Shown piece by piece: positions 6,264-18,450 of a DNA stretch of 42,552 nt (position 1 is its first letter; each line of letters starts with the position of its first letter). The stretch is from Pirellula staleyi DSM 6068 (lineage in GTDB: Bacteria > Planctomycetota > Planctomycetia > Pirellulales > Pirellulaceae). The stretch is from positions 1 through 42,552 of the forward strand of contig CAMDKL010000034.1 in NCBI GenBank assembly GCA_945900945.1. Direction: 5' to 3'. The notes under the pieces are model-generated. The model saw nothing but the letters and a program-made list of their open reading frames with translations, did not search any database and was not told the DNA's origin. Made by a program: the position numbers and the translations under genes.

Positions 6264-7880
6264 TCATTGGTGAGATTGGGCAGCTCCAAAAAGTCCCAAC
6301 CCAAAGTGGCTTGCGTATCCGATCGCAACGGGGCGGTCTGGCATTAGCGGTTCAGTGAAATGAATGCGAATCGCGTATCCGACGTCGATGGGTGGCGGTG
6401 TTTTGGCCCTGCGGACACGAATAAAATGTCGCATTGCCAATGTCGAATCAACCCAAGGAAGAACTTCAATTCGGTCCGGAATCGGAAATCGTCGCGATTC
6501 CAATTCGTTCGTTATTTGACCATCTAGGCAATTGCTTCCCTTTCGCTTGAGATAGCGAGGTGGAACAAACGGTGTGACACTGGCCCATGTCGTGGCCCCT
6601 TGGATTGGACCGAGTAAGCGTTCAAGTTGGCGCATAAGTGGTTCCGGTAAACCTCGAAGTGAATCGAGTGCGCCGCTTCCCGCGAGGGCAAGTTGCATCT
6701 CTCCAACGCCACCTTTGGTCCAGGTGCGACGAAGTGTAGTGATTGCTTGTTGCGCAGCGTCGCCCAATCCCATGGGCGCGTGAATGATGATGTGATCGAG
6801 ATGTCCATCGCAGTCCAAGTCCACGGGAAAGACATGGGCGTGTTCGTGGCAGCCTTTAAGTGGTTCTCCATGATTGTCTTTTCCCGTCAGCTCTGGACAA
6901 AACACACGTCCTCCCTTGGCAACGCGACCAACGATCGCGCGATGCAATAATTCTGCCTGTGGCAGTGTCCTTGCTACTGGTGGCAATGCCGATTTATTAC
7001 CGCTTGGTGTCGTGATCGCCAATAGCATCGTGGTCACGGAGCGAGCCACCGGACGGACTGTTCGTTGCGGAACCCCAACTTCGAGGGAATCACTACGTCG
7101 CCAGTAGACCACACGTTGTGAACCTGGCGGTTGGCTCCAGCGGTGCTGTTTCCACCACGCTGTGTCTTTTTGCAGACAATCAAGCATATCGGTGGGGTAC
7201 GGAGCGACGACTCGAGCGCGGTCTTTGAGCAACTTGGGGGTAGGTTTCTTTTTGCCCTCCGGTAACGGAAACTCCAAAAGAAGTTTATCTGTGATCCCAG
7301 ATCGCCAAGATTGGTATTCGGCAACGTTTGTCGCAGCCATCAGGGTGATTTGTTCCCAGTTTCGATCTAGACTGTGACCATTCGCATTTGGGAAAGCATT
7401 GAACTCGATGTCTTCGATTGCGGAATCAGCGAGCAATTCCGCTTCGACCCAACTTTCGCTTCGTCCTAGGTATCCGAGACACTCGATGAGCCGCTTAAGA
7501 AGTTCCGATTCATCACTTTCTAACGCACAATCCCAACGAACGATCAGATCTTCGTCGCTGACATTCGCCCATGTATCGAAAACGAGTGTCGTTTTCTCGC
7601 GACCCTTATCCAATGTCCCGACAGGCATGTAGTGCCGACTGTGGGCGGCACTTGCCGAAGGTAAACGATAAGATGGCAAGCATTGCGACAACTTCTCAAT
7701 CATGGATCGTGCGACCTCAGGCAACTCGACCCATTGCTGCGTGTTATATCCACAAGCGATCAGTGCCCGCAGCAATCGCCAAGGACTGGGCGGCCATTCG
7801 ACCTGGCCCTCATTAACATGGTGTCCCCAAGGGGTTGCATGATAACGTCCTCCGGGGAATCGCATTTTGACGGTCGGCAT
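6264..7880 (-). CDS. csb2: Csb2, Cas5-Cas6 fusion of type I-G
   Basis: A 538-residue protein of the GSU0054/Csb2 family. The N-terminal part (MPTVKMRFPGGRYHATPWG, then VEWPPSPWRLLRALIACG) is the signature of the Cas5-like domain. The C-terminal ~200 residues (HLDHIIIHAPMGL onward) form a RAMP fold and end in the glycine-rich Cas6-type motif AIGYASHFGLGLFG near residues 521-533. It should process the precursor crRNA within the 36-base repeat and cap the crRNA 5' handle in the effector. It starts three bases after the csb1 stop and is the last gene of the interference operon before the island. No lesion seen. Confidence 0.93.
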   Translation of the reverse strand: MPTVKMRFPGGRYHATPWGHHVNEGQVEWPPSPWRLLRALIACGYNTQQWVELPEVARSMIEKLSQCLPSYRLPSASAAHSRHYMPVGTLDKGREKTTLVFDTWANVSDEDLIVRWDCALESDESELLKRLIECLGYLGRSESWVEAELLADSAIEDIEFNAFPNANGHSLDRNWEQITLMAATNVAEYQSWRSGITDKLLLEFPLPEGKKKPTPKLLKDRARVVAPYPTDMLDCLQKDTAWWKQHRWSQPPGSQRVVYWRRSDSLEVGVPQRTVRPVARSVTTMLLAITTPSGNKSALPPVARTLPQAELLHRAIVGRVAKGGRVFCPELTGKDNHGEPLKGCHEHAHVFPVDLDCDGHLDHIIIHAPMGLGDAAQQAITTLRRTWTKGGVGEMQLALAGSGALDSLRGLPEPLMRQLERLLGPIQGATTWASVTPFVPPRYLKRKGSNCLDGQITNELESRRFPIPDRIEVLPWVDSTLAMRHFIRVRRAKTPPPIDVGYAIRIHFTEPLMPDRPVAIGYASHFGLGLFGAAQSHQ

Positions 7881-7883
7881 CGT

Positions 7884-11312
<3,429 letters not shown>

Positions 11313-11316
<4 letters not shown>

Positions 11317-12209
11317 TTTGATGTGTCCTGAATCAACATGTCGTTCATGGTTTCGATTTTCTCGCCGAGTGAGTTGTTGAAGCGTCGTCGAATGAGGCTG
11401 TTTGGTGAAGCTCGAATTCGGCTTCGATCTCTTCGATGCTTGGTAAGCTGCTTTTTAGCGGTTCGGGCAGAGAATCTACCAACTATGTGCATCTGCTGGC
11501 CGACGAATGCGAAACCAGCTCCCATTTCTAGAAGGAACTTGCGAATGTGATCGACCAGACCGCTTTCAAGATCACGCTCGATGGCCTCGGTATGAAGTGT
11601 CAGGAAGTCGAAGATGTATGGGTCTTTTAATGTATGTTGGACAAGGTCTGATTGAGGAGACGGAAGCGTGTTCGTGAAATTGCTGATCGCCTTCCCCTGG
11701 CGACCGTAAAGATCGCTTTCGATTTGGATCGTAAGGATCGCGCGGCTCCAACCGTGCTCAAGGGTGGGCTGATGGAAATACAAGCCCGACGCGCAAGCGA
11801 GGGGTCGGAACCATCCCTCGCTTGCGCGTCGGGCTTGTATTGAAACCGTTAGTTCAACTATTGGCTGCGATTTCATCCAACCGTGCTCAAGGGTTCTCGT
11901 CGCGTACCAGAGACGCTGGACTGGAACTTTAAGCTTCTCGAAGATGAGGACGTTGTGATACCAAGGAATTCCTGACACAGCCTGTGGTAGAATCGAATCA
12001 TTCAATTCCGTCACAGCTTGTGACAGATTTGTTGCAAGCAATTCTCGCGCAGGCTGCGCGAGAATTTGTGCTCCTGTTCGATACTTTAGGAAAAACGCCC
12101 GCATTCGCCAGAGATTCCCAGGTGAAAACCCTTTGATTCCCGGGAAATTTATCTGAATGTCGGCCGCCAGCCGATCAACAACACTCTTGCCCCAGCCCTC
12201 GCGATCCAT
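11313..12209 (-). pseudogene. Decayed DUF1016/YhcG-type PDDEXK nuclease inside the cas operon
   Basis: A 298-codon open frame that matches the YhcG/DUF1016 family. Recognisable blocks are EGWGKSVVDRLAADIQ, GFSPGNLWRMRAFF, ISGIPWYHNVLIFEKL (here VSGIPWYHNVLIFE), LEHGWSRAILTIQIES, GRQGKAISNF, LPSPQSDLVQHTLKDPYIFDF and HIRKFLLEMGAGFAFVGQQ. Four lesions are visible. The N-terminus lacks ~45 residues and begins exactly at the cas3 stop (TGATG). A 43-codon insertion splits the LEHGW motif. The catalytic core after GFAFVGQQMHIVG (family pattern FYIDLLFYH...VIELK) is gone. An extra A in a run (11452-11456) shifts the frame; the other frame reads SSLPSIEEIEAEF, the expected family end. Nuclease activity is therefore improbable, but the ORF still couples cas3 to csx17. 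Confidence 0.85.
11777..11841. repeat. 27-bp perfect inverted repeat, palindromic element in the DUF1016 relic
   Basis: Arms 11777-11803 and 11815-11841 are perfect reverse complements (outer part AATACAAGCCCGACGCGCAA) with an 11-base loop. In the minus frame it is translated as QARRASEG...LACASGL, a peptide produced by this palindrome wherever it lies in frame. I recall similar palindromes in Rhodopirellula-type genomes. A 19-bp direct repeat, TCCAACCGTGCTCAAGGGT, flanks it at 11747-11765 and 11876-11894, 129 bp apart, so the insertion kept the reading frame. Confidence 0.88.
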
Positions 12210-14902
12210 CAGGTCACCACTTTCAATGCTTCGCTTAAAGTTGGATCGTTGGTTTTTAAACGCGAAGCTCGAACGTCAGCGGCTCTCAAGATTGATTCCA
12301 AGAATGCAAGCGTCGTTGGTCCATGCCGATCAAGTAGACCCAAACACCGTTCTCGCCAGCTTGCACCGGTTCGTAAGGAAAGCCCAAGGGTCGCGGGTTC
12401 GAGCGTCAAGTAGAGCTCTGGGAATCGCTCGGCTGAATCGTCGATGCAGAAGGAAGGCAGGCGATCCCCTTCACGAACACCGCGAATGGGCAAACCACGA
12501 TGGTCGTTGTCGCGATATTGCTGATCTTTGGTGGATGCATGCAAGGCCGCGCGGACTTTACCGTGATGCGATGCAATCAGATAGACCAGCAAGTCAAACG
12601 ATTCGGCAGAACAATCTAGAATCTCTTGCACAGCCAAGGGAACAGAGCTTGCGTCCGTTGCAGGCTTTGCCGTGTGGCCCGCAGGCTTTGCCGTGTGGCC
12701 CATAGCGGCGAACGCTTCCGACCAGCTTCCTAATAAAGCGGGATGGTCGGGATGGTAGGTTTCGAGCAACGCAAACATGGCCAACGCACTGGCCAACTCA
12801 TGGCGAAAACCTGGGCGATCCTCGCTGTCATCTTCAAATCGATAGGTTCCGCGTGGCTTGAGCCACGATCCGTTAGGGCCCTTTGCTAAGTCATGGCGCG
12901 GCGGACGGTCGTTGTTACGGATGGCTCCTTGAAATGCCGGATGGGACTTGCCGATGTCATGCCAGATCGCGGCCAATTTAAGTAACGAGCGAAGTTCAAT
13001 CGGCAGTGCGATGCCGTCCGCAATCTCCTTCACTTCCTGCACAACCTCGTTGCTATGACAAGCGATCGTCTTCCAGGGACTAAAGCTCAGCTCTTCGCCG
13101 TCTTCGCAATTGTCCGCCAGCGATGATTTATTTACTAGCGTTTCCGTGCTAACATCGACGGGAGGCACGATCTTCTTAACGTCCGGTGCGAATCCGCTTT
13201 CGAGATCATAACCGCCGCATGCAGAGTCAATACAAATTACACGACCGGGCAATAAATTTTCACGTCTCGGTGCTAACCACTTGCCATCGATCCAATCCCA
13301 AATCCATGCTCGCATGCCACTACGGAGCTTTGGCTTGCGGTTTGTCTTTGTTTCTGCTCCGCAAAGCCAGCCTCGCGCTTTTAGAAACGGCACGCTGCAC
13401 AGTTCACGCCGATGAGGCTGAAGTTCGTCAGACGGGATTTCGTCTTTAGCCAGTGATCTCCAAAAAATCTGAACGTCCCGTTCATCACCGGTGCGTATGA
13501 AGCGGCTGATATCCAAATCCGCTCCGGTCAGGTCCGGCGTCGTGTCGAAGAGCTCGTCAAACTCATTACGCAATAACAAATGTGCAGGAACGTAGGGATA
13601 GAGAGTAGCTCTCGCCTCCGCTGTCAATGAATCCTCAAACTCTTCAATCGCCTTAACTCCAACTCCAACATCCTTGAGAAGTTGCAAACTACTCCATGCA
13701 CTTTCCAATTCTTCCGGTGAATAGGGCGGACTGGTCTTCTCGTCATGGCCTCGATCTACCACGATGACTCGTCCCTCGCCGCCATAGCGGGCGCAGCGTC
13801 CGAATCGCTGAACAAGACTGGGCCAGGGAGCCAACTCGGTAACAAGACAAGTTGCTGAAATGTCGACTCCTGCTTCCACGACTTGGGTTGCCACGATAAC
13901 TCGATCGCTATGGGATTTACATGATTCTCGCGTCAAAAATCGCTCGCGCCATGATTCCCGTTCCGCTGGACGAAAACGACTGTGAACCAACTCGATGCCG
14001 TCGGTTCGTCCTGCCATCCTGAGTTCGGTAAATGTCTCGGACGCACGATCGACAGTATTGCAAACAACCAAAGTGATTTTCCCGTGGTCTCCAGCAGTTG
14101 ACTCGTCGTGTGCAGTAAGTATCCGTTTGGCGAATTCGCTCGCTTTTTTTGCCTCAATGGCATCGGTCTCACAGATCTTATGGATTTCCCACAAGCCACC
14201 CGACCTCTGCGGTGCAGGAATCGAACATATGTCGTTCGTCCACTGAACGTAGTAGGATTCGGTATCCACGCTTTTCAGCCAATCGGGCTGAAGCGTTGCG
14301 CTCATCCACCAGGTAACACAGGGGCGTATGGATTTGTCTCGGTCTTGATCGCGGAAGGCTTGGAGTTGCGCTGATGTTGCCAAGCCGACGTCCATTAGTT
14401 GCACTTCGTCCATGACCCACAATGCGTCGTGATTTAACAATCCATACTCGACCGGCCATCGCGCGCGGCTGCATGCAAATCCTCGATTGAGTGCTCGCGA
14501 CAGCAACATGTCTTGCGTCCCGATCAGAATTGCAGGTCGTTCCGGACAAACATGCCAATCCGATTGCTCAACTCCACCCATGAGCATGTGGGCGTCGACC
14601 TCTAAGGCGAGGCCAGCCTGGGAGATGATTCTATTTGCTTCAGCATGTGTTTGTTCTACAAGCGTTCGCGTCGGTAAACACCAAACCAGACGAGTTGGCC
14701 ATGATTTGTCCGCTCGGTTTATGCGATGGTAGGTCCAGGCCAACAGAACACCCAGCGTTTTTCCCATGCCGGTTGGAATACGGATGAGGCGGTTCTTGCA
14801 TTGCAAGCTCGATGCCAAATCTGCTTGCCATGAATGCGGCGCATGTCCAGCGTGGACAACCGACGCATTACCAGTTTGGAACCAAGTCGTAAAATCATTC
14901 AT
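12209..14902 (-). CDS. cas3: Cas3, helicase with C-terminal HD nuclease, type I-G
   Basis: An 897-residue interference helicase-nuclease. SF2 helicase motifs are Walker A PTGMGKT (43-49), DEVQ (165-168), SAT (201-203), ATQVVEAGVD (338-347) and QRFGRCAR (365-372). The HD nuclease follows instead of leading: WHDIGK (H648, D649), FRHE (H701) and SHHGK (H779, H780). Helicase-then-HD order is the type I-G arrangement. A duplicated GHTAKPA pair at residues ~735-747 comes from a 21-bp tandem repeat at 12660-12701, in a loop between HD helices. The ATG at 14902 follows an AGGGAGG site. It is the first gene of the interference operon; its stop overlaps the next start (TGATG). Confidence 0.95.
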   Translation of the reverse strand: MNDFTTWFQTGNASVVHAGHAPHSWQADLASSLQCKNRLIRIPTGMGKTLGVLLAWTYHRINRADKSWPTRLVWCLPTRTLVEQTHAEANRIISQAGLALEVDAHMLMGGVEQSDWHVCPERPAILIGTQDMLLSRALNRGFACSRARWPVEYGLLNHDALWVMDEVQLMDVGLATSAQLQAFRDQDRDKSIRPCVTWWMSATLQPDWLKSVDTESYYVQWTNDICSIPAPQRSGGLWEIHKICETDAIEAKKASEFAKRILTAHDESTAGDHGKITLVVCNTVDRASETFTELRMAGRTDGIELVHSRFRPAERESWRERFLTRESCKSHSDRVIVATQVVEAGVDISATCLVTELAPWPSLVQRFGRCARYGGEGRVIVVDRGHDEKTSPPYSPEELESAWSSLQLLKDVGVGVKAIEEFEDSLTAEARATLYPYVPAHLLLRNEFDELFDTTPDLTGADLDISRFIRTGDERDVQIFWRSLAKDEIPSDELQPHRRELCSVPFLKARGWLCGAETKTNRKPKLRSGMRAWIWDWIDGKWLAPRRENLLPGRVICIDSACGGYDLESGFAPDVKKIVPPVDVSTETLVNKSSLADNCEDGEELSFSPWKTIACHSNEVVQEVKEIADGIALPIELRSLLKLAAIWHDIGKSHPAFQGAIRNNDRPPRHDLAKGPNGSWLKPRGTYRFEDDSEDRPGFRHELASALAMFALLETYHPDHPALLGSWSEAFAAMGHTAKPAGHTAKPATDASSVPLAVQEILDCSAESFDLLVYLIASHHGKVRAALHASTKDQQYRDNDHRGLPIRGVREGDRLPSFCIDDSAERFPELYLTLEPATLGLSLRTGASWRERCLGLLDRHGPTTLAFLESILRAADVRASRLKTNDPTLSEALKVVT

Positions 14903-15049
14903 TTATGGGAGCCCTCCCTAAACTTTTTTGTGACAATTGCTTTGCTATGATTTCTTCATCGATTCAATGTAGCGTAATGGTTGACTGTGACACCTCTGGT
15001 CACTCTCGGAATAATTCGTCCGCATTATTCCGGCTCTCCTTTTCGCAAC
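14903..15049 (-). promoter_or_regulatory. cas3 upstream region with a 9-bp stem hairpin
   Basis: The 147 bp before cas3 contain a perfect inverted repeat, CGGAATAAT (15007-15015) and ATTATTCCG (15024-15032), with an 8-base loop. It has no following T-run, so it is not a canonical terminator; it could be an operator or an mRNA hairpin. The interference-operon promoter should be here. On the minus strand TTGAAT near 14965 is a possible -35, but no well-spaced -10 is evident. An SD (AGGGAGG) precedes the ATG. Confidence 0.5.
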
Positions 15050-15331
15050 CTAGATGTCAACGCTATGATCGAGATACTCGAGAGTCGTGTGAGCGTTCCA
15101 ACTGCTCTGAAGACTCAGGGCGTTGAGTGCTTGCGCGTCTTTTGCAAAATGGGCTAAAAGTTTTTCGTTCAAATCAGTCAGTTTTCGAACTGTCTCTCGA
15201 AATTGAGAAGTTCGCAATTTAGATTGGCAGTCGATCCATTCTGACAATTCGCTGGTATGTTCAATCGCTTGGTGCTCGACTTTTCAATGCTCAAAAAGCA
15301 AATCAAACTTTGGTTTATCCTGTGTTTTCAT
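15050..15331 (-). pseudogene. Small ORF upstream of cas3 interrupted by an in-frame TGA
   Basis: On the minus strand an ATG at 15331 follows a good AAAGGAG site and encodes MKTQDKPKFDLLFEH, then a TGA (15286-15284). The same frame stays open for another 78 codons (KVEHQAIEHTSELSEWIDCQ... to LEYLDHSVDI) and stops at 15050. The two parts look like one protein of ~93 residues: helical, charged, with Glu/His/Leu spacing. A TTG start at 15247 could give a 65-residue fragment. I cannot name the family. Location 150 bp upstream of cas3 and in the same orientation suggest an old member or neighbour of the operon. Confidence 0.45.
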
Positions 15332-15536
15332 GTTGTTTCCCGACTCCTTTTGGCCCTGCGATCTTGCCTCCAATTCGAAGAATGGATGTCGAAGGAGTTA
15401 AAGATGCAATTCGGGTGCCAATTCAATTCAAACGGACGGATCGACATAAATCTATATGGAATAGACTTTTTTCAACTTTGCTCGAGCCACTGTTGAGCCA
15501 AAAACGGACTGCGGTGTGACGCAATGGCACGTTGGC
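15332..15536. other. Intergenic, no gene recognised
   Basis: About 205 bp between the interrupted ORF and the 3' end of the pseudouridine synthase gene. Plus-strand frames here are short and unlike known proteins. On the minus strand TTGAAA at about 15480-15475 and AT-rich TATAGA at about 15461-15456 could be part of a promoter for the ORF at 15331, but the 13-bp spacing is wrong. No terminator is evident after the synthase gene. Confidence 0.4.
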
Positions 15537-16493
15537 CTAGGTGTCGCCGCCGGTTTGTGTGTGCTTTTTCTGATGGCGAATGAAGTCGCGGAACTCTTGG
15601 GGCCACTGCGTTTCCATTTGAATGGGTGAGCCAGTTCGCGGATGAGTAAAGCCGAGTGTTTCCGCATGCAAAGCTAAACGCTGATAGGGCCAAGCCCAAT
15701 GTTCGGCTTGCCGAGGTTTGTAGCGTGGATCACCGAGGATTGGGTAGCCAGCTTCTGCCAATTGAACGCGAATCTGATTGCGACGCCCGGTTTCCAATCT
15801 CACTTCTAAAAAAGAAGCATCCCTCCAAACGTGGCGAGTTATGTAATGCGTAATGGCAAGTTCGCCATGTTCCGCATTCGGAACTGAATATCGATTGAGG
15901 TTTTCGTCGGTTGCCAAATAGCTTCGCAGTTCATGGCTCGCTGGTCTAGGTATGCCAGCTACGATCGCGATGTACTTGCGTTGTGGTTTGCGCATAGCGA
16001 ATTGGTTTCGAATTGCCTCGGCCATTTCGAGCGATTTGGCCACGACCAGTACACCCGATACGCCCCGATCCAAACGGTGTACGCAGAAGGCCCGAGCACC
16101 GGCAACGGATTTTTGAAACTGACGTTCGACTAGCGACATCAAGGTATGAGGTTCGCGATGTCTAGTCGGCACAGTTAGAAGGTTGGCTGGTTTATTGACA
16201 ATCGCCAGATCGTCATCGTCGTAGAGAAAATCAACGGACCGGTTGGAGTGCTTGTTTTTGGAATGAGCAGGGGCAGCAATCGGTTGTGGGACAATGTCCA
16301 CGCTGATTTTGTCTCCGACTTCAACAACGAGGAAAGCCTGTCGTTTGACACGTCCATTGACGGTTACGAAGCCTTCTTCGATCAGCGGATAAATCTGAGC
16401 ACGAGGAATCTTAAACAGATTTTGCAGGACGTTGGAGAGTTGGCGAGCAGGTTGAGGTATGTTCGCAGGTACATCAGCAGATTTTTGGGACAT
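15537..16493 (-). CDS. RluA-family RNA pseudouridine synthase
   Basis: A 318-residue enzyme converting uridine to pseudouridine in rRNA or tRNA. An N-terminal S4 RNA-binding domain (residues ~18-70, VTVNGRVKR) is followed by the catalytic domain, with the signature HRLDRGVSGV and nucleophile Asp142. Later RluA/RluD motifs are present: RKYIAIV, RLETGRRNQIRVQLAEAGYPILGD and RLALHAETLGFTHP. S4 plus catalytic domain is the RluC/RluD arrangement; the exact target site cannot be assigned. It ends some 200 bp from the cas region; a 33-bp gap separates it from the glycosyltransferase gene, in the same direction. Confidence 0.93.
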   Translation of the reverse strand: MSQKSADVPANIPQPARQLSNVLQNLFKIPRAQIYPLIEEGFVTVNGRVKRQAFLVVEVGDKISVDIVPQPIAAPAHSKNKHSNRSVDFLYDDDDLAIVNKPANLLTVPTRHREPHTLMSLVERQFQKSVAGARAFCVHRLDRGVSGVLVVAKSLEMAEAIRNQFAMRKPQRKYIAIVAGIPRPASHELRSYLATDENLNRYSVPNAEHGELAITHYITRHVWRDASFLEVRLETGRRNQIRVQLAEAGYPILGDPRYKPRQAEHWAWPYQRLALHAETLGFTHPRTGSPIQMETQWPQEFRDFIRHQKKHTQTGGDT

Positions 16494-16526
16494 AGACCGC
16501 TATTGGAGTCGCTCCGCCTGTCGAAT

Positions 16527-17705
16527 TCAAGGCTTTTTAGCGATTCGCACCAAGAGTTGGCTAATACTGTCGATCCAGGCCTGCAAACAGTGATGTGATT
16601 CGACGTATTCGCGTGCGGCATCGATTTTTTCCAGCCAGGGACCAGGTCTTAAAAAGCGATCTTGAATCGCATCTGCCATTTCGACCGCGTTTGCTTTTGA
16701 AACGAGTTTTCCCAGAGGATGATTGCGCAGCAACTCACCTGCCCCTTGAGCGGTATTTGTCGCGAGAACGGGTACTCGGCAAACCATCGCCTCAAGCAAA
16801 GCGTTGGGCATCCCCTCATAAAGCGAGGGTAAGACCAGCAAATCGCATTGCTTGAGAAGCGAAAATGGGCTGTGTACTTGGCCGTGGAAAAAGACACAAT
16901 CTGCAATATTGAGACTGGCTGTGAGACTTTGCAGCTCTTTTCTTAAGACGCCATCACCAACCAAATGCAAGTCTGCCGCAGGAGCCTGGTCCATTTTGAC
17001 TGCGTTCATGTACTTCGCAAAGGCTTGTAATAAGTAGCGATGTCCTTTTTCGTCGCTCAACCGACCTATGGAAATGATCTGATTGCGGTTTTGCCTGAGA
17101 GCAGGACCAGTCCACTCTAATGAACTCTCCGAATCAATCCGTTCGATGTCGATCGGGCTAAGCATTACTTGAAATGCTTCTCGGGGGATTTTGTAGTATT
17201 TGGCAGCGTTGTCTGCGGTACCTGCGCCTACCGAAAGCAATGCCGTCGCAGTCGAATATGCCTTGCGCAAAGCAATTTTCTTCATCGAAATCCATCTCTT
17301 TTCCGAACGAGCAAGGTCGAATTGAGGTGGAGATACGATCGTCGATATGCGAGGAGTTTGAGTACGTTCCGTGGCTGGCCCGGTAATAAGCGTCATATGA
17401 AAAAGACGATCGTAGACCACGTCGATTTGTTCTCGCCGGAGCAGCTTTGCTAAATGCTGAACTTGCAAACTGTGAATTCGACCCGGCCAATTCCATCGCG
17501 GAATTGAGTTTTCCGACCAGAAAGCGAATCGCTTGATATCGTCAGGAACGTCGTCGAGCAAAGCCCCGGATTCGTATAGCAGATAGAGAACGGGCTCAAA
17601 CCTATCGCGATCGAGCCCATTGAGCAAATTCAACAGTTGCCTTTCGCTCCCCCCCCCGTCCATTGACGAGGAACACAGAAGAACGCGAATACGGTTAGAG
17701 GCCAT
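16527..17705 (-). CDS. Family 4 (GT-B) glycosyltransferase
   Basis: A 392-residue retaining glycosyltransferase from the ATG at 17705 (MASNRIRVLLCSSSMDGGGSE). The acceptor-domain start is MDGGGSERQLLNLLNGL; the donor domain contains SIGRLSDEKGHRYLLQAF, DLHLVGDG and the E-x7-E motif in YEGMPNALLEAM. It should transfer a sugar to a lipid- or polysaccharide-linked acceptor at the cytoplasmic face; the substrate is unknown. A nine-base G run (minus strand, 17649-17657) encodes the Gly-Gly-Gly of the nucleotide-binding loop and is prone to slippage; it is in frame here. A longer start at 17759 adds 18 residues with no family similarity. Confidence 0.9.
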   Translation of the reverse strand: MASNRIRVLLCSSSMDGGGSERQLLNLLNGLDRDRFEPVLYLLYESGALLDDVPDDIKRFAFWSENSIPRWNWPGRIHSLQVQHLAKLLRREQIDVVYDRLFHMTLITGPATERTQTPRISTIVSPPQFDLARSEKRWISMKKIALRKAYSTATALLSVGAGTADNAAKYYKIPREAFQVMLSPIDIERIDSESSLEWTGPALRQNRNQIISIGRLSDEKGHRYLLQAFAKYMNAVKMDQAPAADLHLVGDGVLRKELQSLTASLNIADCVFFHGQVHSPFSLLKQCDLLVLPSLYEGMPNALLEAMVCRVPVLATNTAQGAGELLRNHPLGKLVSKANAVEMADAIQDRFLRPGPWLEKIDAAREYVESHHCLQAWIDSISQLLVRIAKKP

Positions 17706-17769
17706 GGAGCACCCTGCACAGAACAAGTCAATTGAGGACGGCTTACACAGTGTAGTCAATCAAGAAGAT

Positions 17770-18450
17770 TTAGGCTGTTCGACTTCGATAACTTCGGTCG
17801 GAAAATTGCTTCACTTTTCGACTTGCCATGTTTACGGCACGTTCAACCATTTTGAGCTTATGGTAAACAACTGGCCGATTTCGGAATCGCGAAAGAGAAC
17901 GACGGTACTTTAAGTAGAACATAAAAGTTTCAGCAAAGTCCTCGCTCGAATTGGTCGAAGCGTAATCCGTGATGAATTGTTGAAACAAGCAACCATAAAA
18001 GTACTTCAGTTTCCCATGGTCGCTACGACAACGCTGTTTGGCTGCTTGGTAATTTGCATCTCGTTTCAGATGGCGGCGCCATGTTTGGTACGGAGTCGCT
18101 GTGCAATTGCTGTACGCTTCTCCAAACGTACGGGGAAACCAGTCTTGTCGAAAGAAACTTGGGTCGATGCAATACCAGGCGTGTGCGTATTCGTGACGAA
18201 TCGTATCGCTGAGAGTCATCCCTGGCTTGTAGGGCTGGTGCGGCAAATCGCGGGGCAAATAGATAACGCCTGGTCGATAGCCTCGTTTGCCATAATGACC
18301 GACCTGTTCGAAGACATATCCCCGCTCACCCGCGCTCTTCGCGTTTGATATGCATAGCTCAACGGTATCTAGGTAAACACCATCGGCTAACAGTCCAAGC
18401 TCAGCAAGCTCGTGACGAACAGAGTTGTATGCACGGTCAACATTGGCCAT
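17770..18450 (-). CDS. Putative HExxH zinc metallopeptidase
   Basis: A 226-residue protein with the zinc-binding motif H86-E-Y-A-H90 in SDTIRHEYAHAWY, preceded by a beta strand (PGVIYLPRD) as in the gluzincin/minigluzincin fold. A downstream SSEDFAETFMFYL (residues 168-180) offers the third ligand, E170 or E174. It resembles the putative zinc-binding metallopeptidases of the basic-secretory/DUF-type groups rather than ImmA. It has no signal peptide or membrane helix in this frame. The basic C-terminus (SRKVKQFSDRSYRSR) is unusual. It is the first gene of a minus-strand run with the glycosyltransferase, 65 bp apart. Confidence 0.75.
   Translation of the reverse strand: MANVDRAYNSVRHELAELGLLADGVYLDTVELCISNAKSAGERGYVFEQVGHYGKRGYRPGVIYLPRDLPHQPYKPGMTLSDTIRHEYAHAWYCIDPSFFRQDWFPRTFGEAYSNCTATPYQTWRRHLKRDANYQAAKQRCRSDHGKLKYFYGCLFQQFITDYASTNSSEDFAETFMFYLKYRRSLSRFRNRPVVYHKLKMVERAVNMASRKVKQFSDRSYRSRTA

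Noticed and set aside
6146-6328. 60-codon minus-strand ORF overlapping the end of csb2
   Set aside because: Shares DNA with the conserved Cas6-motif coding end of csb2 in another frame.
15284-15286. TGA as selenocysteine codon
   Set aside because: No recognisable selenoprotein family or SECIS-like hairpin directly after the codon; a nonsense mutation is simpler.
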